DNA of 10,637 bases from JANYCO01 sp031416415 (GTDB lineage Bacteria > Bacteroidota > Bacteroidia > Cytophagales > Cytophagaceae), in contig JANOTP010000057.1 of NCBI GenBank assembly GCA_031416415.1, forward strand, positions 1-10,637, read 5' to 3'. The translations under genes and the position numbers were made by a program. This document shows, piece by piece, positions 1 through 6,699 of this stretch (its first letter is position 1; each line of letters opens with the position of its first letter). The notes beneath the pieces are model-generated. The model ran no database searches. It had not been told where the DNA came from and saw nothing but the letters and a program-made list of their open reading frames with translations.

Positions 1-1113
1 ACAATTAACGAGGATTATTATAAGATATGCACCTTCCCTATGAATGGATCTGTCACTGCAGCAGCATTTACCACACAACTAAAAAATGTTATTAACGGCG
101 GAGGATTACTGACTTATTTATACCACAGCATTGATAATGCAACGGCAACTTATGGAGATAATTGGTATGCAAAAGTAGTAGAAGATTCTCTTAAAAGACA
201 ATTGGATACTTTAGTAGCCAAACAAAATAAAATCTGGGTAACTACTTTGGGGAGTGCAGTAAAATACCACAGAGAAAAAAAATGTTCTACCCTTTCCGAA
301 ATTCAAGCCCCTAATGGTACGACATGGATCGTGAATCTAACTGATACATTAACGAATAATGATCTTTATAATCAACCTATCACGTTGAAATTAAAAATGA
401 ATAGTGTAGCCTATAATAATGTTACTCAAAATGGAAATGCACTTACGTATACCACAAATAGTGACACTATAATGTTTAATGCAATTCCTGATGGAGGTCA
501 GATCGCTTTATCTGTTGGAGCTTTATCTCCTAATATACTACCTACCCTTAATGCCCTTTCAAATTTGTCCATTACTCAATTAGACGGTATACAGACTGTC
601 AACCTTTCTGGTATTAGTGCAGGAGCAAGCGAATCTCAAAATTTATCCATTACAGCAACTGCTTATACTGTTAATCTGATTCAAAATATAACGGTGAACT
701 ATACAAGTCCAAATAGTGTGGGTTCTATTACATTTATACCTAATGCTTCTTCTTCAGGAGTAACTACTATCGTAGTGAGAGTAACCGATGATGGAGTACC
801 TGCAAGTTACGTAGAGCAATCGTTTACGGTTTCAGTTGCAAATGTAACTGCAGTAAAAAACGAATCTGTATTTTCTCAAGGTACCACTGTTTCACCTAAT
901 CCAACTTCTGGAGCTTTTATCATCCAAGCGGAGAAACCTATTAATAATGCGTCTGTAAGTGTTGAAAGTTCTTCGGGTATTATTGTGTATGAAAATAATT
1001 TTTCAACTATAGAAACTATACAACTCAATCTTTCCGATAAAACACCAGGAGTGTACTTTGTTAGGATAAAATCAGAGAAGGGGTTAATTGTAAAGAAAAT
1101 TATAGTATTGTAA
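1..1113 (+). CDS. Secreted polysaccharide deacetylase-like protein with T9SS sorting domain (3' part, 5' end outside window)
   Basis: The frame is open to the left edge; 370 residues are visible and the first ATG at 40 is internal. Residues 1-97 resemble the end of a NodB-type carbohydrate esterase domain: TYLYHSID (His42) fits the last metal/catalytic motif, followed by a helix and the segment IWVTTLGSAVKYHRE typical of Bacteroidota deacetylases. A beta-rich segment (about 100-170, ending PDGGQIALSV) and an Ig/cadherin-like domain (about 177-282) follow. The last 74 residues, from VSPNPTSG (codon at 889) to the C-terminal KKIIVL, form a type A T9SS sorting domain, so the protein should cross the outer membrane and be anchored or released. 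The family removes N- or O-acetyl groups from glycans, but the TFDDG and HxxxH motifs that would prove activity lie outside the window. The next gene on the strand starts 159 bp downstream. Family call fairly sure; substrate unknown. Confidence 0.78.
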   Translation, partial: TINEDYYKICTFPMNGSVTAAAFTTQLKNVINGGGLLTYLYHSIDNATATYGDNWYAKVVEDSLKRQLDTLVAKQNKIWVTTLGSAVKYHREKKCSTLSEIQAPNGTTWIVNLTDTLTNNDLYNQPITLKLKMNSVAYNNVTQNGNALTYTTNSDTIMFNAIPDGGQIALSVGALSPNILPTLNALSNLSITQLDGIQTVNLSGISAGASESQNLSITATAYTVNLIQNITVNYTSPNSVGSITFIPNASSSGVTTIVVRVTDDGVPASYVEQSFTVSVANVTAVKNESVFSQGTTVSPNPTSGAFIIQAEKPINNASVSVESSSGIIVYENNFSTIETIQLNLSDKTPGVYFVRIKSEKGLIVKKIIVL

Positions 1114-1224
1114 TAGTCTTTCACTACACTTCAATAAGATACGAATTAAGCAAAAATGTCATGAAAAATTAAACCATATCCATATTCTATACTAACTAGG
1201 AACACTCATATTAAATTATTATTA

Positions 1225-1269
1225 TTGGTTTTATACTTATTCTTGTACTCATAAAAATAATAAAACCAA
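1225..1269 (+). other. Inverted repeat just before the methyltransferase start codon
   Basis: TTGGTTTTAT (1225-1234) and ATAAAACCAA (1260-1269) are exact 10-bp reverse complements separated by 25 bp. The right arm ends three bases before the ATG at 1273, so a folded transcript would hide the ribosome landing zone; alternatively it is a protein-binding site. The DNA is very AT-rich, which lowers the weight of the match. The rest of the 1114-1272 gap shows no convincing terminator or promoter. Confidence 0.35.
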
Positions 1270-1272
1270 CCA

Positions 1273-2889
1273 ATGGAATTTTTCTGTATAAAAAACATTA
1301 GACTTAAATGGATAAAAAAGGCAACCATGCTTTCTTTGATTTTATTATTAATATCAGTTGATCGTTCAGTATATGCCCAGAGTAAAAAAGAAATTCTTTG
1401 GATTGACAAGTTTGACAAACAAAATCATACATCTTTACTAGAAGGTAAATGGCATAAAGAAGGTCCTGAAACTAATCTTGAATACTGTTATGACACTTTG
1501 CGAAATAGTAAAATTTTAAAATTTTCATACTTTTTTCAATCTCAAACTACAAGTGCACTATTTGCTGCTATGGTTTGTTCTGTTCCCCTAGAAAAAATTT
1601 GGGCTAACCAAATCATTGGCATTGCTTATGAGTTCAAAGGCTCCCAGCATAATCTTGCCTATAGAACTTCATCCGTTTTGGATTATGCTTTTTTTCAGAA
1701 AAAGATTCCTGAAAGTAAAATATGGACCACTGTATTCATTCCCATTAAAGATCTTAAACAACCCGTATGGGGGACTAAAATCCTTGTTAATCCTTTACAT
1801 TTACAATCACTTGCATGGCAAATCTGGGGTAAGCCAAAAGATTTAGGTGCTATTATGATTGACAATGTTCGCTTCATAACGAACCAAATAGAAATCAATG
1901 AAACTCTTTCGTTAAACTATTTTTCACCTTCTAAAATTTCAGATAGCGTGTTTAGTTCCACAAATTACAACTTAATGAACGAAGCATATGAATACAAAAC
2001 GATGTATGTAAAATATTATCAATCCATTAACTTTTTAAAAGAGTGTGAAAAAACAGGTGACAGTATTCTTTCTCTGATTAAACTATCTAGTCTTACCTAT
2101 AGCCAAAAAGAACAGGCGAAGAAATTAATATATTTAGCTTTCAACGATGTGGAAGGAGATGTAAGAATACAAGAAATAAAAATTCGCGAATCAATTATAA
2201 AAAAAATAAACAAGACTTTACCACGCTCACTAGTTGACACGCTCGATAAAAAATATAAGACACATTTAATAAGTGTATCTTTTATAAATGCATGGGCGTC
2301 TAATATATGGAATTATGCCACCTCAAATACTATCAATTATACCTCAAAATCTGTTTCTGATTCCATTTTTAAAAACGAAACACAGATTTATAAATTCAAT
2401 AAAAATGATACTGTAGCCGAGATTGGAGCAGGTGATGGATATTTTGAACAAGCAATTTCAAAATATTGCAACGATCTTATGTTTTATGTAAATGAGATTG
2501 ATTCTTCAAACATCGAAAAACTTACTGTTAAACTTAGTTTACTTGATCTATATGACAATAAAGATATTAAATACATTACGGTGTTGGGGAATGAAAAGAC
2601 AACGAATTTACCTTCCAGTAAATTCAACAAACTAATTGTTAAAAATTCTTTTCATCACTTCACTTATCCAAACGAGATGCTAAAAGATTTCAAACGTATC
2701 CTAAAGAAGAATGGAAAATTGTTCCTATCGGAAATAATGATGGATGAAGTTACAAATCCTGAATGTAAGTTATTTCTTACTCGAAAAATATTCATGGACT
2801 ATTTAACTAAAAATGGATTTACATTAATTAATGAAACCGACTTGAAATATAATAAGTTCAGAAATTTTGAATTTCAATTAACAGATTAA
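1273..2889 (+). CDS. Exported fusion: CIA30/carbohydrate-binding-like domain plus class I SAM-dependent methyltransferase
   Basis: The 538-residue protein starts with a basic n-region (KNIRLKWIKK), a hydrophobic core (about 19-29) and a likely signal peptidase site at VYA35|Q36; there is no lipobox Cys. Residues 38-205 look like a beta-sandwich of the CIA30/galactose-binding type: it opens with a WIDKFD-type strand, has several Trp-rich strands and closes with MIDNVRFI. Residues 206-370 are mostly helical and unrecognised. Residues 378-538 are a Rossmann methyltransferase: motif I VAEIGAGDGYF (381-391), acidic motif NEID (407-410), VKNSFHHF (456-463) and ILKKNGKLFLSE (476-487). The methyl acceptor is unknown. 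An exported SAM enzyme is odd because SAM is cytoplasmic. The ATG at 1273 is chosen because it keeps the charged n-region; ATG 1327 would lose it. No clear Shine-Dalgarno site is present. It could also be an enzyme-dead scaffold. The methyltransferase fold is fairly certain, the N-domain less so. Confidence 0.8.
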   Translation: MEFFCIKNIRLKWIKKATMLSLILLLISVDRSVYAQSKKEILWIDKFDKQNHTSLLEGKWHKEGPETNLEYCYDTLRNSKILKFSYFFQSQTTSALFAAMVCSVPLEKIWANQIIGIAYEFKGSQHNLAYRTSSVLDYAFFQKKIPESKIWTTVFIPIKDLKQPVWGTKILVNPLHLQSLAWQIWGKPKDLGAIMIDNVRFITNQIEINETLSLNYFSPSKISDSVFSSTNYNLMNEAYEYKTMYVKYYQSINFLKECEKTGDSILSLIKLSSLTYSQKEQAKKLIYLAFNDVEGDVRIQEIKIRESIIKKINKTLPRSLVDTLDKKYKTHLISVSFINAWASNIWNYATSNTINYTSKSVSDSIFKNETQIYKFNKNDTVAEIGAGDGYFEQAISKYCNDLMFYVNEIDSSNIEKLTVKLSLLDLYDNKDIKYITVLGNEKTTNLPSSKFNKLIVKNSFHHFTYPNEMLKDFKRILKKNGKLFLSEIMMDEVTNPECKLFLTRKIFMDYLTKNGFTLINETDLKYNKFRNFEFQLTD

Positions 2890-3074
2890 ATCTATTATTA
2901 GATACAGCACGCTCTCATTTTTTTACTTATAAATGATTTGCAAAATACTACTACCTACTACTCTCTTTAACAAGAAGTTTACTTTATTGCCTCTTTTAGA
3001 ATATATAAATGCGTTTATTTAAACTTAATGCACCTAAAATACGTTCAATAGAAAATTATTGAAAAAAAGAAAAA
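2890..3074 (+). other. Gap between the methyltransferase and membrane sensor genes
   Basis: This 185-bp AT-rich gap holds no convincing terminator or consensus promoter. A weak hairpin, TTCAATA (3044-3050) and TATTGAA (3057-3063) around a 6-base loop, lies 11 bases before the ATG at 3075. It is followed by an A-rich stretch (3062-3074) of the kind that often replaces a Shine-Dalgarno site in Bacteroidota. Confidence 0.25.
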
Positions 3075-3968
3075 ATGAAGTTTGTACAAAATGAAACTGT
3101 GATCGATGAAGCACGCTTAATGCTGGAACAAAACTCCTTCCGCTATCATCTCGTGGCTGCTTGGGTCGGACTCTCCTTAAACCCTTTTTTTGCAATTACT
3201 GATCGCTATAATATTCCAGAAGATTGGAAAACGCTTTTAATAATCCGTCTTATTGTTTCCTCTATAACTCTTACACTAATACTGCTTCGTAAACGTCTGA
3301 AACTTGATTCGGTAATTCTTGTCAGTGTCCCTTTTTTACTTATCTCACTTCAAAATGCCTTTGTATATAAGTCTATTGGTTATGAAGATCTTCTTGGACA
3401 AAATCTAAACTATATGGCCATATTTATTGGCGCAGCCATGTTCGTATTATGGAGATGGCAGTATTCAATGGTAATCCTGATCATTTCTGCGATTGCAACA
3501 ATGGGATTTCTCTACCTAAATGATATGGTTGACATTTCGGCTTTTTTTGTAAAAGGAGGACTTTTACTAATCGCTACAACATTGTTTGCTGCAGTGCTTA
3601 TTCAAACCCGCTATAATCTTACTATGCGAACCATCATTGCTCAACTGGAGCTAAAGAAAAGCAAATTAATTTCAGAGGCGCAGGCGGAAAAAATTCGCAA
3701 CATGAATGAAAATCTTGAGATGATGATTCAAGAACGTACAACAGAGCTTAAAAAAAAGAACGAGGCACTGGAAGAATATGCCTTTATAAATTCCCATAAA
3801 CTGAGAGGGCCCGTTGCGACCGTTTTGGGCCTATTAAATCTTTTCACTACCATAGAACTTAAAGACGAAGACCGTGAAATAATTAATCACATGACCAAGG
3901 CTACTCAAAACCTTGACAAAGTAGTAAAGGATATTACAAAAGCGATTGAAAGAGGGGATGAACTATAA
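3075..3968 (+). CDS. Six-helix membrane protein with histidine-kinase DHp segment but no ATPase domain
   Basis: The 297-residue protein has about six membrane helices (near 24-40, 53-71, 79-97, 112-128, 130-148 and 158-177), forming an N-terminal membrane module. A cytoplasmic helical, probably coiled-coil linker follows (about 180-236, with MIQERTTELKKKNEALEE). Then comes a DHp-type H-box, YAFINSHKLRGPVATVLGLL, with candidate phosphoacceptor His241, and a second DHp helix (about 265-293, INHMTKATQNLDKVVKDI). The protein stops there. The N, G1, F and G2 boxes of HATPase_c are absent, and the stop runs straight into a terminator, so no decayed ATPase remnant is visible. Such a protein cannot phosphorylate itself; by inference it could be trans-phosphorylated by another kinase, act as a phosphatase-like or dimer partner, or be a relay. 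The start is ATG 3075 behind an A-rich leader. No response regulator is adjacent. Confidence 0.78.
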   Translation: MKFVQNETVIDEARLMLEQNSFRYHLVAAWVGLSLNPFFAITDRYNIPEDWKTLLIIRLIVSSITLTLILLRKRLKLDSVILVSVPFLLISLQNAFVYKSIGYEDLLGQNLNYMAIFIGAAMFVLWRWQYSMVILIISAIATMGFLYLNDMVDISAFFVKGGLLLIATTLFAAVLIQTRYNLTMRTIIAQLELKKSKLISEAQAEKIRNMNENLEMMIQERTTELKKKNEALEEYAFINSHKLRGPVATVLGLLNLFTTIELKDEDREIINHMTKATQNLDKVVKDITKAIERGDEL

Positions 3969-3987
3969 AAAACAGATAGAGTGTAAT

Positions 3988-4049
3988 AAGTATTTTTTAA
4001 TAAAAGCTTCAGAAAAAATCTGAAACTTTTATTAAAAAGTGTAATACTT
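3988..4049. terminator. Long bidirectional terminator hairpin
   Basis: Arms 3994-4013 and 4019-4038 pair over 20 positions with one mismatch around a 5-base A loop. An outer AAGTATT/AATACTT pair (3988-3994 and 4043-4049) can extend the stem across a bulge. The hairpin begins 19 bases after the membrane sensor gene and ends 2 bases before the stop of the convergent dehydrogenase gene, which is where a shared terminator would sit. A/T runs inside both arms give U-rich 3' sides in either direction. Confidence 0.75.
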
Positions 4050-4051
4050 CC

Positions 4052-4819
4052 TTAAATATTCATCCCGCCTGACACTTCTATTCTTTGAGCGTTCAACCAT
4101 TTAGATTCATCCGTACAAAGAAAAGCAACTATACTTCCTATATCGTCTGGAAGGCCTGCTCTACCTAATGCTGTAAGAGAAGATATCATTTTATTAAGCT
4201 CGTCGTTGTCACGTACCGCTCCTCCTCCGAAGTCCGTTTCAATTGCGCCAGGTGCTACTACGTTTACACGGATGCCTCTTGCTCCTAAAAATTTTGCTTG
4301 ATATTTCGTAAGCGTTTCCACTGCCCCTTTCATAGTGGCATAGGCTTCATATCCAGTAAAACTAAAACGTGTCAGTCCTGATGAAATGTTCACGATACTT
4401 GAACCATTATTAAACAATGGAAGTAGTTTTTGTGTCAAGAAAAAAGGTGTCTTTAAATGAATGTTCATCATTAAATCAAACTGCTCTTCCGTTGTCTCTT
4501 CAAAGTTGGCGTGTATGCCTGTACCCGCATTATTGACCAACGCATCGAAATGTTCCTTTCCAAATTCTTTTTTCAATACCGATCTGAAATTTGAAACGAA
4601 CGCATCAAAGCTACTGGGAATGGCTACATCCAATTGTAAAGCGGATGCTTTTCTTCCTTGCTTTTGTATAGCAGCCACTACTGCTTCGGCTTCTGCTTTT
4701 TTGCTGTGATACGTGATAACTACATTTAACCCTTTACCTGCTAGTTGCAGCGCCATGTCTTTTCCTAAGCCACGACTTCCGCCTGTTACCAATGCGATTT
4801 TTTCTGTATTATTTGTCAT
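4052..4819 (-). CDS. SDR-family NAD(P)-dependent oxidoreductase
   Basis: This is a classical short-chain dehydrogenase of 255 residues, a usual length. Visible motifs are the cofactor loop TGGSRGLG (12-19), NNAG (96-99), the catalytic Ser147 in NISSG, the Y160-x3-K164 pair (YATMK), and PG (190-191). The C-terminal end DESKWLNAQRIEVSGGMNI is typical of the 3-oxoacyl-ACP-reductase/glucose-dehydrogenase-like branch. The Arg in TGGSRG and the absence of an Asp after beta-2 (VVITYHSKK) suggest NADP(H) preference. The substrate cannot be told. The ATG at 4819 is chosen; the frame extends to a TTG at 4846, but the family normally begins about ten residues before the glycine loop, as this ATG does. 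It lies 88 bp downstream of a co-oriented AraC-type regulator whose product probably controls it, given the repeated motif in the gap. Confidence 0.92.
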   Translation of the reverse strand: MTNNTEKIALVTGGSRGLGKDMALQLAGKGLNVVITYHSKKAEAEAVVAAIQKQGRKASALQLDVAIPSSFDAFVSNFRSVLKKEFGKEHFDALVNNAGTGIHANFEETTEEQFDLMMNIHLKTPFFLTQKLLPLFNNGSSIVNISSGLTRFSFTGYEAYATMKGAVETLTKYQAKFLGARGIRVNVVAPGAIETDFGGGAVRDNDELNKMISSLTALGRAGLPDDIGSIVAFLCTDESKWLNAQRIEVSGGMNI

Positions 4820-4873
4820 AATTATTTGTGTTTGAATACATGACAAAATTGAAGAAATAGCGTGAAAACCAGT

Positions 4874-4907
4874 TTGTGAAATTCAAGCTATCTTTTGTAA
4901 AATTCAA
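4874..4907 (-). promoter_or_regulatory. Tandem 13-bp direct repeat upstream of the dehydrogenase gene (candidate AraC-type operator)
   Basis: TTGTGAAATTCAA (4874-4886) and TTGTAAAATTCAA (4895-4907) differ at one base and start 21 bp apart, two helical turns. The second copy is identical to 5879-5891 just upstream of the AraC gene. In-phase direct repeats with about 21-bp spacing are the classic layout of AraC-family activator sites (araI1/araI2). A weak -7-like box, CAATTTTG on the minus strand (4851-4844), would put the repeats at about -34 to -67, a normal activator position. The sequence pattern is seen; function and the promoter are inferred. Confidence 0.5.
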
Positions 4908-5867
4908 TCAGTTGCTTCGAAATCTTAGAGGAGACAGTTCAGTTTGCTTTTTGAAAAAGTTGGAAAAATGAGCTACTTCTTCAAAGCCCAGGCTGTAGGC
5001 AATCTCTGAAACATTCCAGTTGGTTTGTCTCAATAATACTTTAGCTTCTTGTGCAATGCGACTTGTAATGATTTCAGTAGTGGTTTTTCCTGTCACTTCT
5101 TTCAATACTTTATTGAGATGATTCACATGCACCCGCAAGGTTTCAGCGTAATCTTTTGCGGCACGCAATTGTAATATCTGTGTAGTAGATTCAATAGGGA
5201 ACTGCCTTTCGAGCAATTCTATAAACAGCGTTGATATGCGTGTTGATGCGTTGATATTATTTTCTACGGAATTAACTGGATTCAATTTTTGTCCATAGTG
5301 AACCAACTCCATCACATAATTACGAAGCAGATCATATTTAAAAGGATAGTCCGATGCTATTTCAGAATGCATTTTCAAGAAAATCTCCTCTATATCTGCA
5401 CATTGTTTTTCACTAATCTGAAAAATGAAATCTCCGTTTGGTCTAAAAATCGGTAGCTCGTCCAACACAATCCCAGTTTTCGACTTGATCATAAAATCAC
5501 CTGTAAACACACAAAAATGCCCTCCCTGATTGGTATCGAGCGGTGTATAGCGATAAGGCACTTTCGGAGTAGCAAAGAGTAAAGCATAATCATGCACATC
5601 AATCACTTTATCAGCATACTCTGCAAGGTTTTTTCCTTTGATAAGGCTAATCTTATAATAAGTGCGACGATTATAAGGCATAACTGGTTTGTTTTTGCAT
5701 GCCTGATACATCTCCGCAATATCAAACACATTGAAATGTCCAATGTCTGTATTGCTTTCCTGATTCAGAAAATTTTCAAGTTCAGGACAGATCTTTCCTT
5801 TGAAAATTTCTCCATAAAATTCTTTAATTGTAACAGTAGAAGTAGGATTAGTAGTAGCTGTCGGCAT
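4908..5867 (-). CDS. AraC-family transcriptional regulator
   Basis: The 319-residue protein from ATG 5867 has an N-terminal cupin-like sensor region (about 55-170, including YYKISLIKGK, a DYALLFATPK strand and GGHFCVFTGDF), a helical linker, and a C-terminal double helix-turn-helix. HTH1 is about 236-262 (AKDYAETLRVHVNHLNKVLK) and HTH2 about 285-308 (NVSEIAYSLGFEEVAHFSNF), ending FKKQTELSPLRFR, the AraC signature. The frame extends to a TTG at 5891, but that codon falls inside the 13-bp motif, so the ATG is preferred. It is upstream of and co-oriented with the dehydrogenase gene, and motif copies before both genes suggest self-regulation plus control of the dehydrogenase. The ligand is unknown. 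Confidence 0.9.
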   Translation of the reverse strand: MPTATTNPTSTVTIKEFYGEIFKGKICPELENFLNQESNTDIGHFNVFDIAEMYQACKNKPVMPYNRRTYYKISLIKGKNLAEYADKVIDVHDYALLFATPKVPYRYTPLDTNQGGHFCVFTGDFMIKSKTGIVLDELPIFRPNGDFIFQISEKQCADIEEIFLKMHSEIASDYPFKYDLLRNYVMELVHYGQKLNPVNSVENNINASTRISTLFIELLERQFPIESTTQILQLRAAKDYAETLRVHVNHLNKVLKEVTGKTTTEIITSRIAQEAKVLLRQTNWNVSEIAYSLGFEEVAHFSNFFKKQTELSPLRFRSN

Positions 5868-5878
5868 AAGGTTTTTAC

Positions 5879-5891
5879 TTGTAAAATTCAA
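5879..5891 (-). promoter_or_regulatory. Single copy of the 13-bp motif before the AraC gene
   Basis: TTGTAAAATTCAA here is base-for-base identical to 4895-4907. It lies 11 bases before the preferred ATG (5867), a position suited to self-repression or translation control. It is half-palindromic (TTG-N7-CAA). Confidence 0.4.
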
Positions 5892-5910
5892 ACAATAACT
5901 TCAAACCAAG

Positions 5911-5934
5911 AAAATTAGGGAAGAGTTCCCTAAT
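5911..5934 (-). terminator. Perfect 9-bp hairpin between the SRPBCC and AraC genes
   Basis: ATTAGGGAA (5914-5922) and TTCCCTAAT (5926-5934) pair perfectly around a 3-base loop. Read on the minus strand the stem is followed by TTTTC, so it can act as an intrinsic terminator for the SRPBCC gene, whose stop is about 56 bases upstream. It is also only 46 bp before the AraC ATG and could instead be an operator. A second CCTAATA occurs at 5953-5959. Confidence 0.5.
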
Positions 5935-5990
5935 AGAATAAAAAATTAGCTGCCTAATAAGCTGTTATTCTCAAAGAAGACATTACTATA

Positions 5991-6482
5991 CTAATTACTA
6001 TCTGTACTCAGCTTCTTTTCATTTTCCGTTTGTGGTTTACCAGTAGCGTTAGGTTTGCCTTTACCTGTGGCAATTAAACTGCGCAAACTATTCTGTATAT
6101 AATTGGTCCACGCATCCGTACAGATATCGTAACATTCATATTCAGGAACTAAACCAAGATGAGCCATAGTAACCTGCGTCTTGTTGTCTTTTTTAGATAT
6201 CTCAAAACTAATTTTTGTGCCAGTCCATTCAGTTGTATCTTTTGTAAACTTAAAGTAGTTGTGCATCACAAGCCAAACGATTTTTTTATCAAGAACAACT
6301 TCTATTAATTTCATTTTGCAAGTATGCACATCTTCGTAACGATAGTTAAACTCATCATTAAGCTTATCTGTACTTCCTTCGATTTCTTCTGACCACCATC
6401 CGCGAACATTATTGATGGCATCGAATGCCTCTTTCGGAGATTGGTCTACCAATATGGTAGTAGTAAAATTTTTATCTTGCAT
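5991..6482 (-). CDS. SRPBCC / AHSA1-like domain protein
   Basis: The 163-residue protein starts MQDKNFTTTILVDQSPKEAF, a usual opening for the START/Bet v1-like SRPBCC fold: first strand, then a SPKEAFDAINNVRGWW helix. The rest alternates beta strands (CKMKLIEVVLDKKIVWLV, TKISFEISKK, TQVTMAHLGL) and ends with a long helix (DAWTNYIQNSLRSLIATG) that caps the hydrophobic cavity. A polar, low-complexity tail of about 25 residues follows. The family binds small hydrophobic ligands or assists chaperones, but no specific job can be assigned. ATG 6482 is preferred to the GTG at 6518, which would only add an Ile/Lys-rich leader. It is divergent from the GlxA-type regulator gene, which may control it. 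Confidence 0.82.
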   Translation of the reverse strand: MQDKNFTTTILVDQSPKEAFDAINNVRGWWSEEIEGSTDKLNDEFNYRYEDVHTCKMKLIEVVLDKKIVWLVMHNYFKFTKDTTEWTGTKISFEISKKDNKTQVTMAHLGLVPEYECYDICTDAWTNYIQNSLRSLIATGKGKPNATGKPQTENEKKLSTDSN

Positions 6483-6595
6483 AGTTTTATTTTCTATTAT
6501 TATTTTTATACTTACCACGAATAATTTTCCACTAATCCAATATCAACATAATTAGATAAATAATTGTGTATTTTATCTTAAATGTAATAGTAACA

Positions 6596-6665
6596 GTCCA
6601 AATATACTTTCTAAATTTTAATTCTATGGGGTGTAAATTAGACTACTTAGTAGGTTGATTTGGAC
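6596..6665. promoter_or_regulatory. Inverted repeat spanning the divergent promoter region
   Basis: GTCCAAAT (6596-6603) and ATTTGGAC (6658-6665) are exact 8-bp reverse complements, 54 bp apart, in the 217-bp gap between the divergent SRPBCC and GlxA-type genes. The left arm overlaps a minus-strand TATATTTG box and the right arm sits in the spacer of the plus-strand promoter candidate. A regulator binding both arms could repress both directions. Inferred from position only. Confidence 0.35.
6599..6606 (-). promoter_or_regulatory. Candidate -7 box for the SRPBCC gene
   Basis: TATATTTG on the minus strand (6606-6599) matches the Bacteroidota -7 consensus TAnnTTTG exactly. No TTG is seen at the expected distance upstream, and the leader to ATG 6482 would be about 110 bases, so the call is weak. 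Confidence 0.25.
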
Positions 6666-6685
6666 AACGTAAATTTCTATCTTTA
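6655..6685 (+). promoter_or_regulatory. Candidate promoter for the GlxA-type regulator gene
   Basis: TTG (6655-6657), a 20-bp spacer and TATCTTTA (6678-6685) fit the Bacteroidota TTG / TAnnTTTG promoter pattern with one mismatch in the last base. The transcript would have a very short leader before ATG 6700. Confidence 0.35.
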
Positions 6686-6699
6686 CTAAAATAGTAGCT

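Noticed and set aside
1206..1418. Minus-strand 70-codon frame across the methyltransferase start
   Set aside because: It is antisense to the signal peptide; its hydrophobic stretches come from the complementary AT-rich sequence.
2933..3022. 29-codon frame starting MICKILLPTT in the gap before the membrane sensor gene
   Set aside because: It has no ribosome site, no promoter and no recognisable feature; such short frames are expected by chance in AT-rich gaps.
3075..3968. Frameshift as the reason for the missing ATPase domain of the membrane sensor
   Set aside because: The sequence after the stop goes directly into the terminator hairpin and the convergent gene, leaving no room for a displaced ATPase domain.
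4461..4709. Plus-strand 82-codon frame inside the dehydrogenase gene
   Set aside because: It is antisense to the SDR catalytic region, which has all its family motifs.
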